Under the pieces are notes generated by a model. The model did no database searches. It saw nothing but the letters and a program-made list of their open reading frames with translations, and was not told where the DNA came from. The translations under genes and the position numbers were made by a program. Positions 15,869-24,324 of a stretch of 64,000 bases of DNA are shown piece by piece. The stretch's first letter is position 1. Every line of letters starts with the position of its first letter. Source of the stretch: Candidatus Sulfopaludibacter sp. SbA3 (GTDB lineage Bacteria; Acidobacteriota; Terriglobia; Bryobacterales; Bryobacteraceae); assembly GCA_945893365.1 (NCBI GenBank), contig CAMDED010000007.1, positions 1 to 64,000 of the forward strand, written 5' to 3'.

Positions 15869-17237
15869 CGCAAACACGAAGAACGCGGCGGGAAATAACC
15901 GTTCCAAATTTACCGCTGGAGGGGTGGGGCAGGCCATCGTCGTTTGTGGCCTGCCGCGGGCGCGGCCGCTGAGACGCCACGTCACAACGCTGCCGTTGCA
16001 AGCTTCCCTCATTCTCTTGATTGCCGGCTCGCTCCGCTCGCAGCCGCTGCGGTTGGACGACCTGGAGAGTATGGCGCTCGCGGGACATCCTTCCATCGCG
16101 CAGGCGGCCGCCGGCATCCGCTCCGCCGCGGGACGGGCCCTCCAGGCGGGTTTGTACCCCAACCCCGTAATCGGCGCGAACGGAGACGAGATCGCGACCG
16201 GACCCATCATTCGCGGCGGCGAACTCGGCGGGTTCTTCGAGCAGCGCATTGTCACGGGAGGGAAGCTTCGCCTTAGCCGGCTTGCCGCCGGGCGGGAGAA
16301 GACTCTGGCCGAGGAGGCAGCGGCCGCCGAGCGGCATCGCGTGCTGAACGCCGTCCGAACCCTCTACTACCAAGCTCTCGGCGACGAGCGGCGTCTCAAG
16401 GTTCGGGAGGATCTGGCGAAACTGGCGGAGCGTTCCGCGGCTATTGCGCGCGAACTCGCCAATATCGGACGCGCCGACAAGCCGGACGTGCTGGCGGCGG
16501 AAATCGAAGCGCACCGCATGGAACTGAGCCTCGCGCAGGCGCGGCATTCGCGCGAGCGGACATGGAGACTGCTTTCGACCGCGGTCGGCAACCCCGCGCT
16601 CGAGCCGCAGCCGCTCGCGGGCGATCTGGAAGAGTTACCGGCGCTCAATCTCGAGGAAGCGCTTGCCGGGATTTTCCGCGAGAGCCCGGAGCTTCGCGCG
16701 GCTGGCGCGGATGTGGAGCGGGCGGATCTCATGGTCAAGAGAGCGGAGGTCGAAAAGATCCCCGATTTAATGGTCCGCGGCGGCGTTCGCTACAACCGTG
16801 AGTTGCTGGAGCAGAGCGCTCAGGGCGGGTTGCGTCCCGTTGGGCGCGAAGGCTTCTTCGACATCGGCGTGCGCATCCCGCTGTTCGACCGGAACCAGGG
16901 CGCGGCCGCCTCCGCGAGGGCCGACGCCGAGCGGGCGCGGCTTGAAGTGCAGCGGACGAAGCTCTCTTTGCGCTCCCGGTTGGCCGCCGCATACAAGGAA
17001 TATCAGGACTCCATGGCGATGATAGAAACCTACCGCGGCCGGATGATTCCCAAAGCGCGTGAAGCCCACGAAATGCTGATGAAGAATTTTCAACTGATGG
17101 CCGCGCCGTACCCGGAGGTGCTGACGGCACAGCGCAGTCTGTTTCAGTTGCAGGACGACTACATTGGCGCGCTTGCCGGAGCGTGGCGGGCCGCGGTGGA
17201 GATTCAGGGCCTTCTTCTGACGCCGGCGATGCGATAG
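15852..17237 (+). CDS. TolC/CzcC-like outer-membrane efflux channel
   Basis: 461 residues from the ATG that overlaps the end of the oxidase gene by 17 bases. A hydrophobic segment LPLQASLILLIAGSLRS (about residues 47-63) is the probable signal. The rest is the two-repeat helical OEP fold: LDDLESMALAGHPSIAQAAA, GFFEQRIVTGGKLRLSRLA and, in repeat two, FFDIGVRIPLFDRNQGAAA and PYPEVLTAQRSLFQLQDDYI. A copper or other metal efflux channel is likely from the neighbouring oxidase. The first 45 residues are odd because a REP-like hairpin (15928-15955) lies in them. Initiation further down, for example the TTG before the signal, is possible. Confidence 0.8.
   Translation: MSTSRSANTKNAAGNNRSKFTAGGVGQAIVVCGLPRARPLRRHVTTLPLQASLILLIAGSLRSQPLRLDDLESMALAGHPSIAQAAAGIRSAAGRALQAGLYPNPVIGANGDEIATGPIIRGGELGGFFEQRIVTGGKLRLSRLAAGREKTLAEEAAAAERHRVLNAVRTLYYQALGDERRLKVREDLAKLAERSAAIARELANIGRADKPDVLAAEIEAHRMELSLAQARHSRERTWRLLSTAVGNPALEPQPLAGDLEELPALNLEEALAGIFRESPELRAAGADVERADLMVKRAEVEKIPDLMVRGGVRYNRELLEQSAQGGLRPVGREGFFDIGVRIPLFDRNQGAAASARADAERARLEVQRTKLSLRSRLAAAYKEYQDSMAMIETYRGRMIPKAREAHEMLMKNFQLMAAPYPEVLTAQRSLFQLQDDYIGALAGAWRAAVEIQGLLLTPAMR
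15928..15955 (+). repeat. REP-like palindrome, copy 2
   Basis: Perfect 9-base stem GGCAGGCCA / TGGCCTGCC around the loop TCGTCGTTTG. Compared with copy 1 (1836-1863), the eighth stem pair is C-G instead of G-C: both partners have changed, so the hairpin is conserved rather than the linear sequence. It lies within the 5' region of the TolC-like reading frame. Confidence 0.7.
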
Positions 17238-17279
17238 CCCGCCGGGCGACTCGCATCTCATACGGCCGCCTCTTGTACC

Positions 17280-18470
17280 ATGAAACCAGCCGTGCGCAAC
17301 GTTTTCCGCAACCCTTTTCGCAATCTGGCAAAGCAGCACCCCTTGCGGGGAGGCATCCTTTTTTCGTCGGCGATCGTCCTGGTGGGGTTCGGCGCAGTTG
17401 TCTCCGCCAACAACCTCCTCTTCCTGATTGTGGCCGCGATGCTCGCCACGGTGCTTGCATCGGGCTTTCTCAGCCGGCTAGGCCTGGCGGCCCTGGAACT
17501 CGACTTCGTGGCGCAGGAACACATCTGGGCGCGGCATAAGGCAAGCGCCGCGCTTCGCGTAACGAACCGTAAATGGATGCCCTCGTTTTCGATACGCGTC
17601 GCGCCCGTCGCCTCGGGCGGCGCGCAAGTTTACTTTCCGGTTGTGCCTGGCGGCTCGACGGTCGAGGAGCGCGTCGATCTGTTGTTCGACAAGCGCGGCG
17701 CGTACAAGCACAACCGCTTTTCGTTCTCCACCAGCTTTCCATTCGGTTTCGTCGAACGGACGGCGCAGGTGGAACTTCGCCGCGAGCTGATTGTGTATCC
17801 GTCCATCGAACTGCCTCCGGAGATGGAACGCATGTTCGCGGATGTGGAAGGGGAACTTGAATTTCACGAGCGCGGCAGGGGCAGCGACTTCTATCGCATT
17901 CGCCCGTACGAAACGTTTGAAAGCGCGCGGCATTTGGATTGGAAGGCGTCCGCGCGCACGAATGAGCTGCAGGTGCGGGAGTTCACCCGCGAGCCCGAGT
18001 GCGCCGTGGAGATTTATCTCGACCGCGCGGCGCCCGCCCGTTTCGAGCCGGATTTCGAGGCCTGGTTCGAGCGCGCCGTTGAATGCTCGGCCGGACTTGC
18101 GTGGCGGCTGTCGGAGAGCGGGGCCACGCTCTGGTTCCGCTCTCAAGGCTTTGAGATCCGGCTCCCCTCGGAGAACGGCATTTATACTATTCTAAAGTTT
18201 CTGGCTTTAGCGGGAAAGCTCAATGCGAAGCCTCCGGACGAACCGTTAGATGGGTCACATTACCAGGTTGGATTCAGCGCGCAGCCGGGCCGGCTCGAAG
18301 AAGCGGGCTGGACTCCGTCGCATGTCCTGGGCTTGCGCGATCTTTACCCTGCTCTTGCCGGCGCCGCTGTTTCGAACGCGAGCGGCGGCGCAGGAGACGA
18401 AAACCGCGGCGCCTCCCGCGATCGAGCCGGTCAGGACCAGCATCACCGTGACGGAGAGCATCGCGACTGA
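17280..18470 (+). CDS. DUF58 domain protein
   Basis: 396 residues. After two hydrophobic helices (about residues 27-65: GILFSSAIVLVGFGAVVSA and LFLIVAAMLATVLASGFL), a soluble part carries the DUF58 marker RIRPYETFESARHLDWKASA followed by RTNELQVREF near residues 205-240. These proteins usually sit with MoxR AAA+ ATPases and VWA proteins; no such partner is present here. The last 50 residues, from about HVLGLRDLYPALAGAAVSNA on, are low-complexity and read through the start of the TonB receptor gene in another frame. The original stop may have been lost. Confidence 0.8.
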   Translation: MKPAVRNVFRNPFRNLAKQHPLRGGILFSSAIVLVGFGAVVSANNLLFLIVAAMLATVLASGFLSRLGLAALELDFVAQEHIWARHKASAALRVTNRKWMPSFSIRVAPVASGGAQVYFPVVPGGSTVEERVDLLFDKRGAYKHNRFSFSTSFPFGFVERTAQVELRRELIVYPSIELPPEMERMFADVEGELEFHERGRGSDFYRIRPYETFESARHLDWKASARTNELQVREFTREPECAVEIYLDRAAPARFEPDFEAWFERAVECSAGLAWRLSESGATLWFRSQGFEIRLPSENGIYTILKFLALAGKLNAKPPDEPLDGSHYQVGFSAQPGRLEEAGWTPSHVLGLRDLYPALAGAAVSNASGGAGDENRGASRDRAGQDQHHRDGEHRD

Positions 18471-20250
18471 GGCGCCTGCCTCTCTGTCGGTCACGGGCAG
18501 ACTGGAACTACAGAAGATACCGGGCATTAACCTCGACGACCGGCTGCGCTCCGTTCCCGGATTCAGCCTGTTCCGCCGCACATCGAGTCTGGCGGCGCAC
18601 CCGACCACGCAGGGGGTGTCTCTGCGCGGCATGGGCTCCTCCGGAGCGAGCCGCAGCCTGGTCCTTTGGGACGGGCTTCCGATCAACGATCCTTTCGGCG
18701 GCTGGGTGTACTGGACGCGCGTTCCTCCCGACGAAGTGGAACGAATTGAAGTTTCCCGAGGCGCGTCTACTAGCGTGTTCGGCGACCGGGCGATGTCCGG
18801 CACCATCGCGATTTTTTCGCGCGAGCCCGAACGGCGCAGATTGAACGCGCAGTTTGAGGCGGGCAACCGGAGTTCTTACGATGCCTCCGCGGGTTTCTCA
18901 GAGATCTGGGGCCGCTTTGGAATTTCGGGACAGGGGCGCGCTTACGAAACCGACGGATTCTACATAGTGCCGGCCAACCGCCGCGGCCGCGTCGACACGT
19001 TCGCAGGTGTGCGCTTTGTGACATCCGTCGTGCGTCTCGATTATTTCGGCGGAGCGAATCGTCTGTTCCTGAAGACGGATATTCTGGCTGAAGACCGTAA
19101 GAACGGCACGCCTCTGCAGAACAATTCCACGGGTCTTGGAAACATCGCGCTGCGCTATCAGCGGCAATCGGGGAACGACTCTATCTCGCTCGCCGGCTTC
19201 CACACGCGCGAAGCGTTTCGCAGCAGCTTTGCGACGATTGCGGCCGACCGCAACTCGGAGCGCATCAGCTTTCTCCAAAGGGTTCCGTCCGAAGCGGTAG
19301 GCGTCACCGCCGTGTGGCAGCATCGCGCCAGCCGCTTCAACGCGGTGGCGGGCGGCGACGCCCTTCGCGTCGAAGGCTACAGTACGGACGCGTTTCCCAC
19401 GCAGATCGTGGTGGGCGGCGGCCCCCTCCTTCAACACGGCGTGTTTGGGCAGACCGATTTCAAAGTAGGTCCGGCGCGGTTCTTTGCCGGCGGACGGCAT
19501 CAGTACACAGGACAGGATCGCACTTTTTTCAGTCCGAGCACGGGGTTCGTGGTGGGCCGCGGCCGGCTGCGCGCGCGCGGGTCCGTTTACCGCAGCTTCC
19601 GGGCTCCCACGCTCAATGAACTCTTCCGTAACTTCCGCGCGGGCAATGCGGAGACGCGGGCGAATCCGGCGCTGCTTCCCGAAACGGTGTTCGGTTCGGA
19701 GGTGGGCGCGGACTGGGTGGGCGAATCCACGAGGCTTCGCGTGACGGGATTCCGCAGCTCGATCGGAGACATCATCACGAACGTGACTCTCCTCTCGACT
19801 CCGGCGCAGATTATCCGGCAGCGCAGAAACGCCGCGTCCGCGCTGAGCCGCGGAATGGAGACCGAATTCCAGCAGCGCTGGCGCGATTTCCGTTTCGACG
19901 CCGGATATCTTTTCGCCGAAACGCGTTTTAGCACCGGCGAACGGCTACCTCAGGTGCCGAAGCATCAGGGTTCCGGACAGATCGCCTACGACCGCAACGG
20001 AACGCTCGCGGCGATCGGCGTGCGGAGCTTCGGGTTTCAGTTCGAAGAAGACCTCAACCAGAATAGGCTTCCCGGTTTTGCGACCGTCCAGTTGGTGGTA
20101 CGGCAGCGCCTCGCGAAAGGGTTCTCCGCCGTCGCCGCATTCGAGAACCTCCTCGACAGGGAATACCTGACGGGGAGAACCGCCGCCACGATAGCCATCG
20201 GCGCGCCCAGGCTGTGGCGCGTAGGCCTGCGCTGGGACGGGCGCCGGTAG
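18322..20250 (+). CDS. TonB-dependent outer-membrane receptor
   Basis: 642 residues from ATG 18322. It has a signal peptide MSWACAIFTLLLPAPL, a plug domain with the family pattern LRSVPGFSLFRRTSSLAAHP, TQGVSLRGMGSSGASRSLVL and VERIEVSRGASTSVFGDRAM, then a beta-barrel ending in the receptor-type C-terminal LENLLDREYLTGR and LWRVGLRW. This is a typical siderophore/vitamin-class TonB receptor rather than the Oar type seen at 45148-48429. The ligand is not evident. The start lies inside the end of the DUF58 gene (148-base overlap). An earlier ATG at 18250 would enlarge the overlap and has no signal. Confidence 0.88.
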   Translation: MSWACAIFTLLLPAPLFRTRAAAQETKTAAPPAIEPVRTSITVTESIATEAPASLSVTGRLELQKIPGINLDDRLRSVPGFSLFRRTSSLAAHPTTQGVSLRGMGSSGASRSLVLWDGLPINDPFGGWVYWTRVPPDEVERIEVSRGASTSVFGDRAMSGTIAIFSREPERRRLNAQFEAGNRSSYDASAGFSEIWGRFGISGQGRAYETDGFYIVPANRRGRVDTFAGVRFVTSVVRLDYFGGANRLFLKTDILAEDRKNGTPLQNNSTGLGNIALRYQRQSGNDSISLAGFHTREAFRSSFATIAADRNSERISFLQRVPSEAVGVTAVWQHRASRFNAVAGGDALRVEGYSTDAFPTQIVVGGGPLLQHGVFGQTDFKVGPARFFAGGRHQYTGQDRTFFSPSTGFVVGRGRLRARGSVYRSFRAPTLNELFRNFRAGNAETRANPALLPETVFGSEVGADWVGESTRLRVTGFRSSIGDIITNVTLLSTPAQIIRQRRNAASALSRGMETEFQQRWRDFRFDAGYLFAETRFSTGERLPQVPKHQGSGQIAYDRNGTLAAIGVRSFGFQFEEDLNQNRLPGFATVQLVVRQRLAKGFSAVAAFENLLDREYLTGRTAATIAIGAPRLWRVGLRWDGRR

Positions 20251-20277
20251 GCGGACGACAAGAATCGATCGTCTGCC
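20250..20277 (-). repeat. REP-like palindrome, copy 3
   Basis: On the minus strand GGCAGACGA (20269-20277), loop TCGATTCTTG, then TCGTCCGCC (20250-20258); one stem pair is an A/C-type mismatch and the flanking GGTGGGG of copies 1 and 2 is retained at 20276-20282. It starts at the receptor stop codon and lies between that gene and the permease. Confidence 0.6.
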
Positions 20278-20356
20278 CCACCGTTATCACGTTGACTACC
20301 GGAAACGTGGGAACGAACGTCCTAACACTTACGTTCAAGAGTCGATAGGAGATTCC

Positions 20357-22858
20357 TTGCGTTATCTCGTTCAAGACATCCGCTATGGGCTGCGTACCCT
20401 GGCCAAAGCGCCGCTATTTACCGCGATCGCGGTGCTGTCGCTCGCGCTCGGCATCGGCGCGAATACGGCGATCTTCTCTCTGCTCGACCAGGTGCTGCTG
20501 CGGCTCCTTCCCGTGAAAAATCCCGAACAGCTTGTCCTGTTCAGGTCGCGCGGATTCCATCACGGCAGCAATCGCGGCGATAACGCCCTTTCGTACCCTA
20601 TTTACCGCGATTTTCGCGATCGAAACCAGGTTTTCAGCGGCGTGATGTGCCGGCGTTCCGCGGCGCTCAGTCTGAGCTTCGGCGGCCAGACCGAGCGCAT
20701 CTCGGGGGAGCTGGTCTCCGGTAATTACTTCGACGTGCTGGGCGTCAAGGCCGCGATTGGCCGCACAATTACGCCGGATGACGACCGCACGCCCGGCGGA
20801 CATCCCGTCGTCGTGCTCTCGCACTCTTTCTGGAAAACCCGCTTCGCAGGCGACCAATCGATTCTCGGCAAGACGATCCACCTGAATAGCCTCGCGATGA
20901 CCGTGATCGGCGTCAGTCAAGAGGGCTTCTCCGGCGTCGATATCTCGGATTCCACGCAGGTGCGCGTGCCCATCGCGATGAAGAAGGCGATGACTCCCGG
21001 ATGGGACGACCTGGAGAACCGCCGCAGCCGGTGGGTGCAGGCCTTCGGACGCCTCAAGCCCGGCGTCACTCTCGAGACGGCGAAGGCGTCCTTGCAGCCG
21101 CTCTATCGCGGCATTATCGAAACGGAAGTGCGCGAAGCGGCATTCAATAACGCAACGCCGTACACGCGCGAGCAGTTTTTGCGGTCGACCATCGACCTGC
21201 TGCCCGGTTCACAGGGCCGTCCACAGGCGCGCGAGCGAATGACCGCGCCGCTGTTGGTGCTGATGTCCGTGGTTGCGTTGGTTCTTCTCATCTCCTGCGC
21301 GAACGTGGCAAACCTGCTGCTGGCGAGGGCCACGGCGCGCCAGAAGGAATTCGCCGTTCGTCTGGCGATCGGCGCGGGCCGCGGGCGCCTCGTCGGACAA
21401 TTGCTGGTGGAAAGCACCCTGCTCTCCCTGTTGGGCGGCGCAGCGGGGTTAGCCTTGGCCATCTGGCTTGACCGCGCGCTCATCGGCTTTCTCCCCAACG
21501 GCGGCGCGTCCGTCAATCTTTCCGCAACGCCGGATTTCCGCGTACTCGGCTTCAGCCTCGCGGTGTCCATCGCGACGGGAGTGCTGTTCGGGCTGGCGCC
21601 GGCTCTGCAATCGACGCGGCTCGATCTCGCAAGCATACTGAAGGACCAGGCCAGCGGCGTTCTCGGCGGCGGCCCTCAGGCCCGCCTCAAGAAAGCGCTT
21701 GTCGTGGCGCAGGTCGCCCTTTCCCTATTGCTCCTGGTCGGCGCGGGCCTGTTTCTGGGCAGCCTGCGCAACCTGCGTAACGTCGACCCCGGCTTCAAGA
21801 CGGAGAATCTGATCTCGTTCACGGTGGACCCCCGGCTGAACGGCTACGCGGTCCCGCAAGTGCGCCAGACTTACCAGCAGCTTTCGGAACGTCTGAACCG
21901 CATTCCCGGCGTCAAATCAGCCGCCTTTGCATCGGTGCGACTGCTCGACGGGGACGAATGGGACAGCACCATCACCGTGGAAGGCTACGCGTCGAAACCC
22001 GGAGAGGACATGAATCCGCACTTCAATTCGGTCACGGCGGCGTACTTCGCGACGATGGGCATCCCCCTTGTGGCCGGCCGGGATTTCTCAACACGAGACG
22101 CGCCGGACTCGCCGAGGGTCGCGATCGTCAACGAGAAATTGGCCCGCCACTACTTCGGTAACCGCGGCCCGGTGGGCTTGCATATCGGACAAGGCGGGGG
22201 CCTAGGGACGAAGCTGGACATTGAAATCGTAGGAGTGGTCAAAGACACCAAGTATGAAGGCGTCCGGGAAGAGATCCCGCGTCAGGTATTCGTCTGCTCC
22301 TTCCAGAGCCTGAATCCGGGCGAAATGACCGTTTATGTCAGGACGGCGCTCGAATCGACCCGGATGTTCAACGCCGTGCGCGCGGAGGTCAAAAGCATCG
22401 ACCCGAACCTTCCCATTTTCGAGATGCGCACGCTAGACGATCAGTTGGACCAGTCGCTGCTCACCGAGCGGCTGGTGGCGGCGCTCTCGACCGTGTTCGG
22501 ATTTCTCGCGACGCTACTGGCCGTGATCGGTCTCTACGGCGTGATGACGTACACCGTGACACGGAGGTCGCGCGAGATCGGCATTCGCATGGCTTTGGGC
22601 GCTGAAGCGCCGAACGTCGTCTGGCTGGTGATGAGAGAAGTGGTGAAGCTGGTGGGCGCGGGGATCGCGATCGGCCTTCCCGCCGCGTGGGGACTCGCCC
22701 GTCTGGTGCGCGCGCAACTCTACGGCGTCGAGCCCACCGACCCGGTTACGATCGCCGCTGCGGCCATTCTGCTGGCAGCCGTTGCGGCTCTGGCGGGATA
22801 CATCCCCGCGCGGCGCGCCACGCGGCTCGACCCGGTTCGAGTGTTGCGCTACGAATGA
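20357..22858 (+). CDS. MacB-like ABC permease (orphan, ADOP type)
   Basis: 833 residues from a TTG with TAGGAG five to six bases before it. Starts RYLVQDIRYGLRTLAKAPLF, a hallmark of the acidobacterial duplicated orphan permeases. It has two FtsX-type permease halves: helix, a large periplasmic MacB_PCD domain with RISGELVSGNYFDVLGVKA, then three helices, and again LRNVDPGFKTENLISFTVDP followed by YFATMGIPLVAGRDFSTRD. It ends with three helices and AGYIPARRATRLDPVRVLRY. No ATPase gene lies next to it, so the energising subunit must be elsewhere, as is usual for this group. The HlyD-type adaptor downstream is convergent. Confidence 0.9.
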   Translation: MRYLVQDIRYGLRTLAKAPLFTAIAVLSLALGIGANTAIFSLLDQVLLRLLPVKNPEQLVLFRSRGFHHGSNRGDNALSYPIYRDFRDRNQVFSGVMCRRSAALSLSFGGQTERISGELVSGNYFDVLGVKAAIGRTITPDDDRTPGGHPVVVLSHSFWKTRFAGDQSILGKTIHLNSLAMTVIGVSQEGFSGVDISDSTQVRVPIAMKKAMTPGWDDLENRRSRWVQAFGRLKPGVTLETAKASLQPLYRGIIETEVREAAFNNATPYTREQFLRSTIDLLPGSQGRPQARERMTAPLLVLMSVVALVLLISCANVANLLLARATARQKEFAVRLAIGAGRGRLVGQLLVESTLLSLLGGAAGLALAIWLDRALIGFLPNGGASVNLSATPDFRVLGFSLAVSIATGVLFGLAPALQSTRLDLASILKDQASGVLGGGPQARLKKALVVAQVALSLLLLVGAGLFLGSLRNLRNVDPGFKTENLISFTVDPRLNGYAVPQVRQTYQQLSERLNRIPGVKSAAFASVRLLDGDEWDSTITVEGYASKPGEDMNPHFNSVTAAYFATMGIPLVAGRDFSTRDAPDSPRVAIVNEKLARHYFGNRGPVGLHIGQGGGLGTKLDIEIVGVVKDTKYEGVREEIPRQVFVCSFQSLNPGEMTVYVRTALESTRMFNAVRAEVKSIDPNLPIFEMRTLDDQLDQSLLTERLVAALSTVFGFLATLLAVIGLYGVMTYTVTRRSREIGIRMALGAEAPNVVWLVMREVVKLVGAGIAIGLPAAWGLARLVRAQLYGVEPTDPVTIAAAAILLAAVAALAGYIPARRATRLDPVRVLRYE

Positions 22859-22877
22859 ATGGGGGCCGGGACACCGC

Positions 22878-24239
22878 TCAGTTTGAGGCTACGACCTCGG
22901 GCTTCGGCGTGGGGTTCTCAAGCGCCACTTCATCGCCCACTTCGATCCCGGACAGCACGGCCGCGTAGGTCGCGTTCCGGAGACCGAGCTCCACCTCGCG
23001 CGGTTCCCACTTCTGACCGCGTTTCACAAAGACCCGATCCTTGCCGTCCTTGTTGAGAACGGCGGCGAGCGGCAGGAGCACGGCGTTATCCTTATGCTCG
23101 ACGACGATGTCGCCGCTGGTCGAAAGATCGGGAATCAGACGCGGGTCCGAGCCCAGAATCGTGACTCGAACCGCTACGCTGCGGATGTAGTAGTTCTGCC
23201 GCCATCCTCCCACGCCGAGCGCGCCGAGGCTCTGCACCTTGCCCGGCAAAGACAAGCCCGGGAAGGCGTCGAACTGAAGTTTCACCCCCTGGCCGATGCG
23301 CAACTCTTCCGAATCCACCTGGTTCGTTGTGGCTTCCATCTGCATGCGCGCCGGGTTCACGATTTTCATGAAGGGCTGTCCGGGCGACACCTGATCTCCA
23401 AGCTGAATCTGCGCCATCTCGCCGCCGCGGAAGATGGATTCCATGACGACCAGCCCATCAATGGGAGCGAGCATCGTGAATTTCGCGACGTCCGAATCGT
23501 GACGCGCCTGATGGCGGACCTGCCGGTCTTTCGTGATTTCCAGAATCCGGATTTCCGCCTTGTCCGCGACTTCGCGGTTCTTTGTGTCCGCGGCAAGCTG
23601 GGTGTAGGTAGCCTCGGCCTCCTCGGCCGCGAGTTTCAAAATTTCGGCGTCGACCGGCGTGCGGATCTCGGACGCCCCCAAGTCGAGTTTCGCCTTGTCC
23701 CACTCGGCCTTGGCGTTGCGGATATTCTGACGCATATCCTCGGTCGCGGTCGCCTGTTCGGCCTGGCGCTTGCGGATATCGGCGTCGGCTTGAATCACCT
23801 GCGCTTTGACGTCGTCCAGATGATCCCTGATCGACTGGGCGTCGATCTGCGCGACGAGTTCGCCTTTCTTGATGAAAGTGCCGGATTTGGCCAAGTCGAT
23901 CAGGACCAAAGCCCGGCCTGCGTCGGGACCCCGCATCATGGGTGCAAGAATTGCGGCGAAGTCCTTGGCGGCCGTCACACCGCTGAGGCGCAGGGTGCGG
24001 TCGATCGGACCACTGGCGACTGTTGCGCTCCGTACCTGAACCGTGCCTCCCGCCTGCGAGGCGGACGACGCCGGGTCGGCTTTGGGTTGCAGGAAATACT
24101 TATAAACCGCCCAGCCGCCTCCGGCCACCAAGGCGAAAACGAGGAAATAGAGCCACTTCGAACGCTTTGGCGGGGCGGGAGTTACGAGGGGCGCGGGAGT
24201 TTTGACCGGCGCGGGATGCGGATTGAAGGTCGCCGACAT
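22878..24239 (-). CDS. HlyD-family efflux adaptor
   Basis: 453 residues: a Pro-rich N-terminal cytoplasmic tail, one membrane helix (WLYFLVFALVAGGGWAVY, about residues 29-46), then a lipoyl/barrel-sandwich half (GTFIKKGELVAQIDAQSIRD), a long helical hairpin and the returning half (TMLAPIDGLVVMESIFRGGE), then a beta-barrel segment. This is the periplasmic linker of tripartite pumps or of MacB-type exporters. The neighbouring MacB-like permease is convergent, so co-function is possible but not proven. There is no Shine-Dalgarno sequence; the start is preceded by four tandem repeats with a -10-like box. Confidence 0.88.
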   Translation of the reverse strand: MSATFNPHPAPVKTPAPLVTPAPPKRSKWLYFLVFALVAGGGWAVYKYFLQPKADPASSASQAGGTVQVRSATVASGPIDRTLRLSGVTAAKDFAAILAPMMRGPDAGRALVLIDLAKSGTFIKKGELVAQIDAQSIRDHLDDVKAQVIQADADIRKRQAEQATATEDMRQNIRNAKAEWDKAKLDLGASEIRTPVDAEILKLAAEEAEATYTQLAADTKNREVADKAEIRILEITKDRQVRHQARHDSDVAKFTMLAPIDGLVVMESIFRGGEMAQIQLGDQVSPGQPFMKIVNPARMQMEATTNQVDSEELRIGQGVKLQFDAFPGLSLPGKVQSLGALGVGGWRQNYYIRSVAVRVTILGSDPRLIPDLSTSGDIVVEHKDNAVLLPLAAVLNKDGKDRVFVKRGQKWEPREVELGLRNATYAAVLSGIEVGDEVALENPTPKPEVVASN

Positions 24240-24297
24240 GGTTTTAGCCTACTGGTTTTAGCCTACTAAGATATAGCCTACTAAGATATAGCCTACT
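24240..24297 (-). promoter_or_regulatory. Tandem -10-like repeats before the HlyD gene
   Basis: Read on the minus strand, two 15-base units AGTAGGCTATATCTT are followed by two 14-base units AGTAGGCTAAAACC and then the ATG. Each unit holds TAGGCT; in the last unit it lies six bases before the start codon. The same TTGTAGTAGGCTA string precedes the DUF1553 gene, where TAGGCT is seven bases before ATG. I read TAGGCT as a -10-like box that has been tandemly copied; repeat number could vary between strains. Confidence 0.5.
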
Positions 24298-24324
24298 ACA
24301 ACGACGCCCTCGGCGGGGAAGGGG

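Noticed and set aside
14684-16255. A 523-codon antisense frame over the copper oxidase and TolC-like genes
   Set aside because: It is His/Arg-rich with no family motifs; it arises from high GC third positions of the true genes on the plus strand.
24240-24297. CRISPR-like array
   Set aside because: The units are 14-15 bases in direct contact with no spacers, immediately before a start codon; a promoter-type tandem repeat fits better.
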